NCBI GenBank assembly: GCA_030867875.1
Contig: JAOWCC010000936.1
Span: 18,174,095-18,238,094 of the forward strand
Length of the DNA: 64,000 bases
DNA from: Actinernus sp. WN-2022
Lineage: Eukaryota; Cnidaria; Anthozoa; Actiniaria; Actinernidae
Direction: 5' to 3'
Position 1 is the stretch's first letter. Each line of letters opens with the position of its first letter. Below the pieces are notes generated by a model, which made no database searches, was not told where the DNA came from, and saw only the letters and a program-made list of their open reading frames with translations. Shown here piece after piece: positions 24,312 to 37,000 of this stretch. The position numbers were made by a program, and so were the translations under genes.

Positions 24312-25009
24312 TTAGCGAAATATGTAGATCATCAAGCAAGCAAAGAAAGATAAAGACAAGTAAGACAAGAAAAAAACACAATTTAACTTGACAGCGATGT
24401 GCTGCCACGTCATAACCTCCGCGTCATCATCATTTACAGACTGAGTGGCGGGCTCATCAACGTTAGACAGTTCCAAGGATTCAACGTCGGCGCCTTCAGC
24501 CTCACCATCAGCGCTCTCCGATTTCTGTACTGGCTTTTTCGGCCGAACGAGGCTTTTCCTGTAGCACATGAGACGAAATAGATTTTGCACCGATGGAGAA
24601 GGAACTCCACTACGGTGATGAAACAACACGACAATGATTGTGGCAATAAGAGCCAATGTTATGAGAATCAATATCGTTATCATAAAAACACCGAGGATTG
24701 GTATTTCATCTGAAGTCTCAGGAAGGTACTCAGGTATTACTAAGAGAAACACCATCATCGCAAGCAGTATGGTGGTCACAAAACCAATACGCTCGCCACT
24801 CTCTGATGGAATAATGAAACTCAGTAAGGTGAGAATAGCTAGGATTATGGCAGGAGGAGTAAGGTAGAAGAGATTGTACAAGGGCTTGCGACTTAGAGTA
24901 ATGGTATAGCTAATTGTGCTGAAGTTACTACCACAGCAGTTGTTGTGATCTGTAATTCCTGTCTGGTATGTAATGGAGTCAATATTCCACTCTCCATTGG
25001 ATGCATGAC
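24312..25009 (-). CDS. nAChR-like exon 6: loop C, M1-M4, stop
   Basis: The acceptor CCTCTTCAG precedes 25009. The exon begins with the last two bases of a split Gly codon and runs 698 bp to a stop at 24312. It encodes loop C with vicinal cysteines (NNCCGSN), the PLYNLFYLTPP entry to M1, the M2 pore helix (GERIGFVTTILLAMMVFLL), M3, a cytoplasmic loop of about 70 residues rich in Asp/Glu, and M4. All transmembrane segments lie in a single exon, unlike vertebrate nAChRs where several introns split this region. Confidence 0.92.
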
Positions 25010-28000
25010 CTGAAGAGGAATAATAGATTAACATTTGTGATCATTCCTCTATCACAGAACTGTTCAATATACATTTTTACTGCACATTTTTCATTACTTG
25101 CGAGCTATTTTGGCATTCATGAGAATGTTTGGTTACCAAAAATAGTTGACAATTATTCCGTAAACTTAGTACATAGAGTAAGGTCTATAAATTAGTTCAT
25201 CACCCTCATTCTATTCCATTCTTCAAGTTGCACGTAATAATTAACAAATCTACATCATAACGTGCAGGAACTGTAATTAACTAAAGCACGTTAAGGCCTG
25301 GGTTCTGGTATAGATATGCAAATTAGGTTTTAAATATGAGTTTCATTCGAAATTTCTATAGAATACTTACCAAGAATGAAATCAAGAGACTTCAATTAAT
25401 GAGAAGAATTCTAAAAGCTTAGTTCAAGGACATCGTATAACTTCTTAAAGGGCCTGTTAATTTGTTGTTGTGAATATCGATTCTTCATCAAGTAAATCCG
25501 GCGTTGAATACTGAAATATTTCTTGATTTGAATGTTGCGTCTATGAGCTATATAGAGGTTTATATCCGTCAAAAATGCTAATGGTGTGACGTCTACCAAA
25601 TAATTTACCGTCATTTCTTTCTGCTTTCGAATGAAACGATTCTTTGATTTTTATAAAATATTTTGTAAAATCACTGATTCAAGTATACTTATAATAATAA
25701 GTGATAATAATGATAATAATACCGTATTTATATAGCGCATTTCCCATATGTCTCCAAATGCGCTTTATAGGGGTTAAATATACTTAAAAATAATGTCCAC
25801 ATATGTACATAGTACATAACAGATTAAAAATTGCTTCTTAAAAAGAAAAGAAATAGATGAAAATTGAAACAAATAGGAAACCTAATTAATAAAAAGCTAA
25901 CTTCAAAATATGAGTTTTAAGTGTACGTTTAAAAACAGAAATAGACGGACTTTTCCTCACATCCAATGGAAGTGCGTTCCAAAGGCTAGGCGCACAGAAC
26001 GAAAAGGTCCTAGTACCATAAGATTTCAAACGAAAGACACCTGGGTTGCTGGAGCAACAGTTTATCTGCAGATCGCAGAGCACGTCGTGGAACATAAGGT
26101 ATTAATAATTCGCTTAGATAAACAGGTGTCATACCATTAACCATACCTTATATGTATACAGTAGTATCTTAAACACAACACGCTGCTCAACTGGAAGCCA
26201 GTGCAAATCCATAAGCAGAGGCGTGATGTGATCACACCTACGCGTTAAAGAAACAAGCCTAGCAGCAGAGTTAAGCACATATTGCAACCGCTGAGTAAGA
26301 TGCCCTGCGAGACAGTACAGAAGGGCGTAACAACTGTCGATCCTATAGAGATGACAAATGCATTTAATAAGAGTCTTTGTTGAGTCATAGCTTAAATATT
26401 TCCTTACTTTAGAAATATTTCTGATATGAGAAAAAGATGTCTTACAAATTTCATGTGACTCTCAAGATTCATTGTGCTATCAAAGATACCACCAATGTTC
26501 CTAGCGGCGTAAGAGGGTACCACCGGGTCATCCACAACCTACACAGAATCCAGAGAAGGCTGACAATGAGTCTTGGAATATAAGACTAACAGCTCGGTCT
26601 TGTCGCCATTTAGCTTGAGGATATTGCGCAGCATCCAGAGATCGATATCCCGCACGCACGCTTCGATTGTAGATCGACCGTGTTCAAGATCTCCCAACAC
26701 CGAAGAGTTGAAGGTAAGATAGAGCTGCTTGTCATCAGCGAACATATGGTAAGATATATCATGACACTGCATAATGTTACCAAGAGGACCTGTGTATAAG
26801 AGATACAAGATCGGTCCAAAGACAGAAGCGTGCGCAGTTGAAAGGACGACTAGACGATCAAACGTTCTCAATGCAAACAAACTGTTTCCGTTCGGTGATA
26901 TCGGAACGAAACCAGTTGGCACAGTTCCCTCTATACCAAAGCACTCGGTGAGCATAGACAGCAAAGTATGGTGATCGACGGTATCAAAAGCCGCTGACAG
27001 ATCTAATAGCAGTAAAATGACACATTTGCCCTCATACATTGCGCGCAGAACATACTTTTGAACCCTGATAGTAGTGGGAGAGGCACCGAATTACCCCCCT
27101 TTTTAAGGTGTTATGCTAATTGTTAAGGTGTTATGCTAATGTTTTAAGGCGCGCTCATTAATTTAGGTGACGTCACAATCCTATTGTCCATGGAATTAAT
27201 TAAGGAATTATTTTTAGGGCGTACGCCCTATTTGCATCGATGAAGTTGAAGTTGTCGAAAGAAACAGAGCATTTCACAGGATATCAAGTACAATACATTT
27301 GGTGTATGCTGCACTCTGTGAAAAAACAATCTATGCCGAGACAGAAAGACAATATGAAACAGATCACCCAAATCAAAGACAGCACGATTGCTTGATGTTA
27401 TCCGAAGAGGAATCGTGGAATTTGTTCTACGATAATACAAAAGAAAAAGTCAAACCAGACAAAGTGTGGGAGATTGTGAACGCTGTTTGCTACATGTTGA
27501 ACATTGAAATTCATCGCTCATGGAAAGTTTACCTATATGAACTTTACAAGTTACCCTGGACCACAGTGTATCTCTTACATCTTCAGTTCAGTAACAACGG
27601 CTCTTGTATCATTGATCAAGTGCTTGAAGTAGTGAGACGTGAAATACATCCACTGAATGACAATGAACACCACGGCTTTTGCTCAAGATATTCTGTGTCT
27701 GTTCCAGAACAATGTTTAAGAAAAGATGAAGAGTTTATGCAGATATATTCACTTTGTAGTGCGTTTTCTGAACAGTTATCTATGCAGATAGATTGACTTA
27801 TGATAAACATCAAACTTATGCCAAAATGTAATCACCCTGGTCAAGCATACGCGTAATTATTGTAAGATTAGCTTCGAATGTTAAAATACGTCGGTGGAGG
27901 CAGTACAGAACAGTGTAATAGAATCGTGTTGCAACAAATCAACTTGTTTAGTATGTCATTGAAAATAGAAAATTCTTCTCTAAAACTGAATTATAATTAC

Positions 28001-31000
28001 CATACGAATAAAAACAAACCACCAGATAAATTAAACAAAGTTTATTCAATCTCAAAAACACCAATTTACAGTTCGTTTTCCTTATAGTCGTGGAGTTGAT
28101 AACTTTCTAATGTCTCAGTTCTTGCGTTGATATAATGTACCGTGTTACAAGATTACACTGATTTATGTTTCATTGATTTTTTTTCTTGTTGACAAATGCT
28201 GCTTACTGATTGCTTATATTAAAACGATGACAAGAGGAAGAATATTTTTAAAGACATTTATTAATAGAAATCGACTTAATAAAACTTATTTCGAAAAGGT
28301 ACAAATGTTTGTTCATCACGGGAACACTCTGTTGGTTGTTTTTGGAATTGTTTATTTAACAAGAAAACGCAGGACGAAAGGCGACAAAAGGGATGAAAGG
28401 GCCTACTGACAAGAGACGTGTCCACGTTCGGATATAGTTATCTCCGTTCATCCTTTTCATCCCTTTTGTCGCCTCTCGTCCCGCTTTTTTTTCTTTTTTA
28501 TCCCTCTTTTTTTTTATTTCAAAACGAAACAAAGAGGGACGAAAGGCGACAAAAGGGATGAAAGGATTTACTGACAAGAGACGTATTCACATTCGGATAT
28601 AGTTATCTCCGTTCATCCCTTTTGTCGCCTCTCGTCCCTCTTTTTTTCGTTTTGAAATAAAAAGAGGGATAAAAAAAGAATAAACAATTCCAAAAACAAC
28701 CTATTCCGGAACAGAGTGTTCCCGTGATTAACAAACATTTGTACCTTTTAGAAATAAGTTTTATTAAGTCGATTTCTATTAATAAATGTCTTTAAAGATA
28801 TTCTTCCTCTTGTCATCGTTTTAATATAAGCAATCAGTAAGCAGCATTTGTCAACAAGAAAAAAATCAATGAAACATAAATCAGTGTAATCTTGTAACAC
28901 GGTACATTATATCAACCCAAGAACTGAGAAATAAGAAGGAAAGAAAATGATTGGGCCTTTGCACTCTGATCTATTTTTTCAAGACCGTTTACTGCTCAAT
29001 GGAGTGACGATCCGCCTTAGACTGAATCGAAGTAAAAATGCCTTCTGCCTCGTATCCCCCACAGACGGTGCAGACTACAAGGTGGTTATTTTACAATGCA
29101 TCTTGTATATTCGTAAAGTGAAAGTTTGCAATGACACCTTTCTCGGTCACGCAGCAGCTCTACGGCACTCACCAGCCCTCTATCCTATTCGCCGAGTAGA
29201 ATGCAAAGTGATGTCGATCCCCAGTGGTCAAATGTCCTTCACCCCAGATGATGTCTTTCTAGGCCAAACCCCTAAACGATTCGTCCTGGGTCTAGTAGAA
29301 AATACCGCCTTTAACGGAACCTATAAAAAGAATCCGTTCCACTTTCGACATTTCAAAGCCACACAAGTCGGTGTCTACATCATCGGAGAATCTACTCCTA
29401 TGAAAGCGCCATCCTCTTCATCCCTTTTGTCGCCTCTCGTCCCGCTTTTTTCTTTTTTTATCCCTCTTTTTTTATTTCAAAACGAAAAAAGCGGGACGAA
29501 AGGCGACAAAAGGGATGAAAGGGTTTACTGACAAGAGACGTGTCCACATTCGGATATAGTTATCTCCATTCATCCCTTTTGTCGCCTCTCGTCCCGCTTT
29601 GTCTTGTTGAATAAACAATTCCAAAAACAACCTATTCCGGAACAGAGTGTTCCCGTGATGAACAATACATTTGTATCTTTTAGAAATAAGTTTTATTAAG
29701 TCGATTTCTATTAATAAATGTCTTTAAAAATATTCTTCCTCTTGTCATCGTTTTAATATAAGCAATCAGTAAGCAGCATTTGTCAACAAGAAAAAAATCA
29801 ATGAAACATAAATCAGTGTAATCTTGTAACACGGTACATTATATCAACCCAAGAACTGAGAAATAAGAAAGTTATCAACTCCACGACTATATATATAAGG
29901 AAAACGAACTGTAAATAGGCCTTTTGCAACAGACGGTCACGTGACTTGTTGGCCCATAGCAACGCCATACTGGGTTGCAAGCTAGCCAGCTCTCCCTTGA
30001 CAACCAACAGAGCTTGATTGACCCGTGGTATCATAGCTGGACTTCGAAGCGTTTTTTCGTCTTACTTACTAAATTGATCTCGAAATAAGTCTTATACACA
30101 ACAAAAGTAAAGGTTTTTCTTTACTTTTGATCAGGTATTTTATCAAATATGCTGCGCAAAATAGAGTTTGGACGCTCAAACGAACTCACCTCGAATCTCG
30201 GGCATGGCAAACATGGCGGCCGCTAAACACAACTTAGTGAACTCTTTCGATTGCTTGTTTTAATGCTAGTGAATAATCGGTCAAACACAATAAGCTTTTG
30301 CTCAGGACTCAAAAGAATATTGAGATGAATATTGTTTAACTCTAGGCGCTCGTACATGTACTTAAAAAAAATCCTGTGTTTAACTTTAATTAAGCTACGA
30401 AAATATTCATAAATGTTGTATTATTTAAATGTTCGTTTCCTTTGCCTTAACTTACTATAGAAAAGGACAGGCTATGGCTAGCTACATGTACTTGAGGAGA
30501 TGCAGAAATTATCTTAGAATATTATTTTAGTTTCATACTGAATCTGTGGGTGTTACATGCATGTCCAGTTTTGAAGCAAAGAAAAATATCAGGACTCTGG
30601 TTTTATATATCCCTACTTAGTCATTGGAGAGAATGTTATATATTTTGTTTCTTATTTTTCTATTAGCCAGTAACAGGCACACATTATTAACCACTCGCTA
30701 TAAAATTTTAATATTATTAAAGGAACACTGTCAATTAACCCAAAAATGATAAACATTCTCATGACTAAAGACAAAAATATTACCCTGCAAGCAGAGGTTT
30801 CTCATCTCAGGCAGAGAGATGAGAAACCTCTGACCAGAGTATGCAGTGTACTAACCGAGAAAATTTGAGACAATTTTGTTAAAGGATGGAAAGATTTGAG
30901 TGGATCAAAAATACTGCTTTTAAGAGAAATTTAGAGCAACTTGAAATATGTTCACTGTAACCGAAATCAAGTTTATAGAGGCCCAGTTATTAGGGGGAGG

Positions 31001-34000
31001 GGGGGGGGGTGTGCTGTTATCCCTTATCCCTATATTTTTCAGGATAGTTAATCACTTATCCCTGAGATGCAGATGGCTGTTTTCGATTATCCGTTATCCC
31101 GATGGACTTTGGTTATCCCTTATCCCTACTGTTTTATGATTTGTTATCCCTTATCCCAGTCATTATTTTGCTAGTTATCCCTTATCCCCAATACCCCTAA
31201 CCAGGCCTCTTTATAGAATTAGCTTTTGTAATCCACTTTGTCATTCTTTATTGAAAAATTTTGAAAACCATATCAGGGCATTCACATAGTATTACTCTTC
31301 GAATTCAGGGTGTTATTTTTGTAGTTTTGTTTTAAAGAAACTTGAAGATTCAATTCCAATGACAGTGCCCCTTTGACATCCACTAGACCATGTAAAAATA
31401 TATACTAGATTAATAAACACTATCAGACCCTAATTCCTTATTTTTTTGGTTTTATATGCCTTGCTTCTTCCTGGGGGTACTCCCATATATGGACTATACG
31501 GGGATGATCCACTGGACAGGGGGTATGGTTTTTCGAGTTTCTGGTCTTAGACGGGGTATCCATTTTCACATTGACAGATCTTGAACAGGGTATGGTATTT
31601 ATCACTTTTGACATGACATTTATGTGATATAAACATCATGCTCGTTACCAGATATCGATTTGTAATCAGTTTATCCCTGACCTCTAAATAAAACAGTCGA
31701 CTTTATAGGCACTTCTTGTGGATTCTTGTCGTATTTTCGTCTTATAGAAGGATATAAAATTTTAACACTTTGTCTTGAACAAGGTATGGAAATTTGAGGT
31801 TTTTTAACTTAAACTACGGGGTAAGGGTTTCAGAGCCCCAGCGGCACACCATTCCCAACTTTGGGTAGAGTACCCAACCCCCCCTCCCCGTGCCCTGACT
31901 GTATGAAGTATAATAATTGATATCCAGATTAACGATGCCTAATTTTCACTTAAAGAAAAATACCAAGTCTAAGTATTCCAGCCAGTTAAGCTTAATTAAT
32001 TTAATAATTAGATTATAAATAAAATAAATTAAATTCTTAAGTTCTTTATCATTTTCTAGCATGTCACTTTTTGAAACATTAGAGTTGATGTGTTTGCTGC
32101 AGAAAGCTTACAAGGTGTTTAATAAGTTCTCAATATTTCATGTCACCACACCAAACATAGGAAAAATATAGTTTCTTTAATATTAAAGAAAAAGAGCTAG
32201 CCAGAAAACATACCGATTTACAGGTGCCAGAGCACTAACTGATTGCTATATGGTTAATTATAGACACATGATAACACAAGACCAGTTCTTCAAAGTTAAA
32301 TATTTTATTTATTTTTCATTTTCTTCTTCTAGAACTTTCACAGTGCAAATACAGAGCTTGGCCTTCCTGTTGGTCATATCGACCATTGCATTTTAATACT
32401 GACACTGTCACCGTTCGTCAATGTTTCGTGTACTCTCCAAAGTTATAAACCTGAGAAATTAACGCCGTAATTACTGGTTTATATAACATAGTATAAAAGA
32501 AAGAAGGAATCTGCTCAACTATTACAATACTATTCGTTTAATTATGACTACTTTACCTTGTTGAGCGGCCGCCATGTTTGCCATGTTTGCCATGCCCGAG
32601 ATTCGAGGTGAGTTCGTTTGAGCGTCCAAACTCTATTTTGCGTCGCATATTTGATAAAATACCTGATCAAAAGTAAAGAAAAACCTTTACTTTTGTTGTG
32701 TACAAGACTTATTTCGAGATGAATTTAGTAAGTAAGACGGAAAAACGCTTCGAAGTCCAGCTATGATACCACGGGTCAGTCAAGCTCTGTTGGTTGTCAA
32801 GGGAGAACTGGTTAGCTTGCAACCCAGTATGGCGTTGCTATGGGCCAACAAGTCACGTGACCGTCTGTTGCAAAAGGCCTATTGGTGTTTTTGAGATTGA
32901 ATAAACTTTGTTTGATTTATCTGGTGGTTTGTTTTTATTCGTATGGTAATTATAATTCAGTTTTAGAGAAGAATTTTCTATTTTCAAAGACATACTAAAC
33001 AAGTTGATTTGTTGCAACAAGATTTTATTACACTGTTCTGTACTGCCTCCACCGACGTATTTTAACATTCGAAGCTAATCTTACAATAATTACGCGTATG
33101 CTTGACCAGGGTGATTACATTTTGGCATAAGTTTGATGTTCATCATAAGTCAATCTATCTGCATAGGTAACTGTTCAGAAAACGCACTACAAAGTGAATA
33201 TATCTACATAAACTCTTCATCTTTTCTTAAAACTTGTTCTGGAACAGACACAGAATATCTTGAGCCAAAGCCGTGGTGTTCATTGTCATTCAGTGGATGT
33301 ATTTCACGTCTCACTACTTCAGGCACTTGATCAATTATACAAGAGCCGTTGTTACTGAACTGAAGATGTAAGAGATACACTGTGGTCCAGGGTAACTTGT
33401 AAAGTTCATATAGGTAAACTTTCCATGAACGATGAATTTCAATGTTCAACATGTAGCAAACAGCGTTCACAATCTCCCACACTTTGTCTGGTTTGACTTT
33501 TTCTTTTGTATTATCGTAGAACAAATTCCACGATTCCTCTTCGGATAACATCAAGCAATCGTGCTGTCTTTGATTTGGGTGATCTGTTTCATATTGTCTT
33601 TCTGTCTCGGCATAGATTGGTTTTTCACAGAGTGCAGCATACACCAAATGTATTGTACTTGATATCCTGTGAAATGCTCTGTTTCTTTCGACAACTTCAA
33701 CTTCATCGATGCAAATAGTGTCTTCTGATATAGGTTTCCTTGCCATCTTGTAGTTGAAGTTTTCTGGTTTTATACTTTGGGTTGTACTCAGTCAGAGACA
33801 CAGGTTCTGGTTTTATAGCCGCTCAAGCTTTGCCCAAACATACCCGAATAGATCGATGACCTCATCCAAAGGAACAATAGATAATGAGAGCGCCACATGA
33901 GCGTCCTAAAAATTAGCCCTAAAAATAATTCCTTAATTAATTTAATGGACAATAGGATTGTGACGTCACCTAAATTAATGAGCGCGCCTTAAAAATTAGC

Positions 34001-37000
34001 ATAACGGCCTTAAAAAGGGGGGTAATTCGGTGCCTCTCCCACTACTCCTGATCAGCGCAGTTTCAGTACTTTGACCTGCCTATATGCTGACTGGAAGAGT
34101 TCTGCTAAGTTGTTGTCAATCAGATGTCGATTAAGCTGAGAAGCAACTACTCTTTCACAAGATTTCGAAATAAACATTAAGTTCGAAATTGGTCTGTGGT
34201 TACAGAAAGCCTCATGGTTCAGGGAAGCCTTCTTGAGTAGAGGTCTTAGTAGAGCCTCCTTCATATCCTCAGTGCGAACGCCGCGCTCCAGACAAACAGT
34301 CCTTAAGAACAAGGATGTTTATGAAAAGTAATTTATCTCAAGCAGCATGTTTCTTCTGTAGATACAACACTTAAATCAAGAAATATTCTATTCTATTCAA
34401 CTATTCACGTAATGTAGAATCGACATTAATGATAATAAATTAACCAATTTAGAGGCACTTTGTGACTATGTAGTCTTCGAGAAAACTCATTTACGAATCA
34501 AAACATGGTGTTCGTATTCGCACACAAAAGATAACCGAGAGGATGTTTTCTGACACGCTATTTTAATAGAAAATAACCATTGATTAGAAATGAAAGTGTA
34601 TTGTCTAGAAGTGTACGCCGATTTGTTGGAACTTGCTTATTTTGGCCAACCACACTCAATAATTATTGAATGCAATTTGTCTCACCTGACCCGGTAGTCT
34701 TGTTTTTCTTGTCAGTTTTGATGTTTAAATCTTTGTTGTTGTAAGTCCAGGAACCGAAGATAAGCGTACAGACCTGAGTGTCAACAGGCCAGAACCTGAC
34801 GTTTAGTTGGCAAGTACTCGTGAAAGTGGCGGGAGAAAGCCAATGAACCATGCCGTTAAACGCCACGTTTAGGTCTGTGAGGAACATTCGCTCTCCACCG
34901 GCTAGACGAACTTTCTCGTCACCACTGTTGATTAAGAGGAAATACGTTAGATTATAAATAAAACTTCTGTTGTATATTTACCACAAAAATGGACGAAATA
35001 AGATATGTATATAATTGCTAGGGCTGAACACTGGGAGGGGGGAGGATCGGGTCAGTATAAACACTAAGGTCGATGAGCTTCCTATGTGATTGATATAATT
35101 ATAGCTTACACCGCGAGCGTGCCATTCGTAAAAGGCCTGGACCTGGGAAAGCATTAGGAACACCAACGAACTGTTCTGCAAAATATCCGTTCTTCTGGAC
35201 AACACGGCTGACAAATTCTTCACTCGTTGTTTTCAATTTCAACATAGTGAATTCTGCAGGCTGAGATACCTGATTATGATATTAAATTTTAAACAGTTCA
35301 AGCTTTTCTTGTTGGCCTGCCAATATTTCTATATATTTTGTGATTTCTGTATCTCTTGACTCATTTTCATATGGGTTACCAGTGTAATTCGGGATTAATT
35401 TGAACGAGTGAGTTTTTCAAAGAGTATCACAATTGCATGAACTCGTGCAGTCAACAAATTCGAGAAATCGTTGGATGTATATTATTACTACCGTTATAGA
35501 ATTATCTTACGTAACAACTAGTAATGCAAAAATAAAATGAAATGCACAGTTGGGGTTTTAAAAAGCTGAATTTGCTATTTTCATAGAATTGAGTAGCATA
35601 AATTATAGTCGCCTCCTTAGCTCGTTCCTATAGGATCACAAGCCAAGGAGACGGCTGCCTTTCAGATAAGAATTGAGGAAAGCCATATCAGTGTAGGCGA
35701 AAATAAACTGGGCCGCGTGAGGCAAAAAGGGCCCGGACGACAATATGTAAATGTATATTGAAATTGTACAATGTTTTTTTATACTTGTGGGGCGATTACA
35801 ATGTGCATCGCGAGCGCCACATTGTGCTACTAACAAGTAGTGTTGATTTCAAGAAATTGACCAGTGAAATCGAAGACGAAATTTACGATATTTTTATACG
35901 AGGGTGTGATCCCCATTTTAGCAGGTGCAAATGATTCCTTATCATCAGACGATTGCTTTAAGGTGTAACTTGTACTATTGCTAAACTCATATTATGAGCT
36001 AGCTACGGGGCGTAGAATGACTGCACAAAAGAAGTTTTCTGGCCAAAAAGTGATCATCTTGTTCATCTTATTTATGTTTTACTCTTTAATGCGAACAGGT
36101 ATAAATGAATGCCATACATCAAAATCACCCCCTCTGACAGGATTCCTATTTTTTGTGGTCATATTTGTAATCGGGCCCTTGCATCAAAATCACGTAAATT
36201 TCACCCCTGATTTTTGTTGTCAATTTCTTGAAACTGACATTTATTGTTAGGAATGAAATGTAGCGCTTCTGGTCAAGAATACAATACAATCTTCAACCTA
36301 TTATTAGGAACACCGTTGTAGGAATTATTTAACTTGAATGTCGTCCGGGCTCTTTTTGCCTGACGCGGCCCATACTAATTCAGTCAAGCGAGCATAGCTT
36401 CAACGACGACTTAAAAAAAACATAACTTTATTGAACCACCTTTGGCAAAGAAATATAGTGGTAAATAAATCAAAGGTAAAAAACGGTGTAAACGGATGGG
36501 GTTCCACCAGATATTGACAAGACGGAAGCAGTTTCCATATTTCCTGATCCCAAGACCATTAAGGAGCTATAACGTTATTCGTGTTCCTTGGCAGGGTATC
36601 TTATGTCGTCGGATAAGTGCTCTGTTAGAGCATTCCAAACTATGGAGCCTCTGTGGGCTATAGAGTTTTTCATAAAATATGTATTGAACCTTGGCACCTT
36701 AATAAGTTTATTGGCATTTCTAAAATTATAATTATTATCAGGCTTATCAATGATGTGTGACATGGTGTTAAACCATTGTATATCTTGTATGTTAATTTTG
36801 CTAAGCTCAATTTATACATAAATTCAGGCTGTCCCATTTAGCAGTACTCAAAACATCTACTGTTGGCATATCCCTTGAGAGATTAAAAATAAGTTTGGCG
36901 GCTCTGCAATGTAGCTATAGAGTTTTTAAAGAGTTCAAATTGTCCTTACAAGTAAAACCGCCCCAGACAGGTAACACGTAAGTTACAGAGGGCAAGATTA

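Larger units (their letters stand above)
29917..32880. mobile_element. Non-autonomous DNA transposon nested in the Polinton TIR
   Basis: Terminal inverted repeats of about 308 and 317 bp (29917-30224 and 32564-32880) begin AGGCCTTTTGCAACAGACGG. The right arm has a 9-bp local duplication. The flanks are AT (29915-29916 and 32881-32882), and the intact left Polinton repeat shows a single AT at the matching place (28064-28065), proving a 2-bp target duplication. The 2.3-kb interior has no transposase; it holds a simple-repeat block (31015-31195) and another repeat (31472-31900). The superfamily is uncertain. Confidence 0.85.
27070..34046. mobile_element. Internally deleted Maverick/Polinton, inserted in the L2 LINE
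   Basis: The termini are AGTAGTGGGAGAGGCACCGA and its perfect inverse, starting 5'-AG and ending CT-3'. A 6-bp target duplication CCTGAT flanks them (27064-27069 and 34047-34052). Six-base targets, AG/CT termini and long terminal inverted repeats (here over 1 kb) are Polinton/Maverick characters. The core keeps only a capsid-like fragment (28947-29405); DNA polymerase, integrase, ATPase and protease were not seen. Without the nested transposon (29917-32880) the element is about 4.0 kb, against the usual 15-20 kb. Confidence 0.75.
25690..34315 (-). mobile_element. L2-type LINE, 5'-truncated, split by a Polinton insertion
   Basis: Upstream part (34312-34053): a reverse-transcriptase segment with LLRPLLKKASLNHEAF and HRPISNLMFISK. 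Downstream part (27063-26539): LLLLDLSAAFDTVDHH, then the catalytic YHMFADDKQLYLTF and GDKTELLVLYSKT. The C-terminal segment (TFSFCAPSLWNALPLDVRK) is at 26095-25886, and an L2-like tail with GCGCTATATAAATA ends near 25690. The two halves become continuous when 27070-34046 and one copy of CCTGAT are removed. It lies in intron 5 of the nAChR gene in the same orientation. Not functional. Confidence 0.85.

Noticed and set aside
29917..32880. LTR retrotransposon
   Set aside because: The long terminal repeats are inverted, not direct, and the target duplication is 2 bp.
34978..35223. 81-aa minus-strand frame as an nAChR exon
   Set aside because: Exons 4 and 5 already join in phase without it, and it has no receptor motif.
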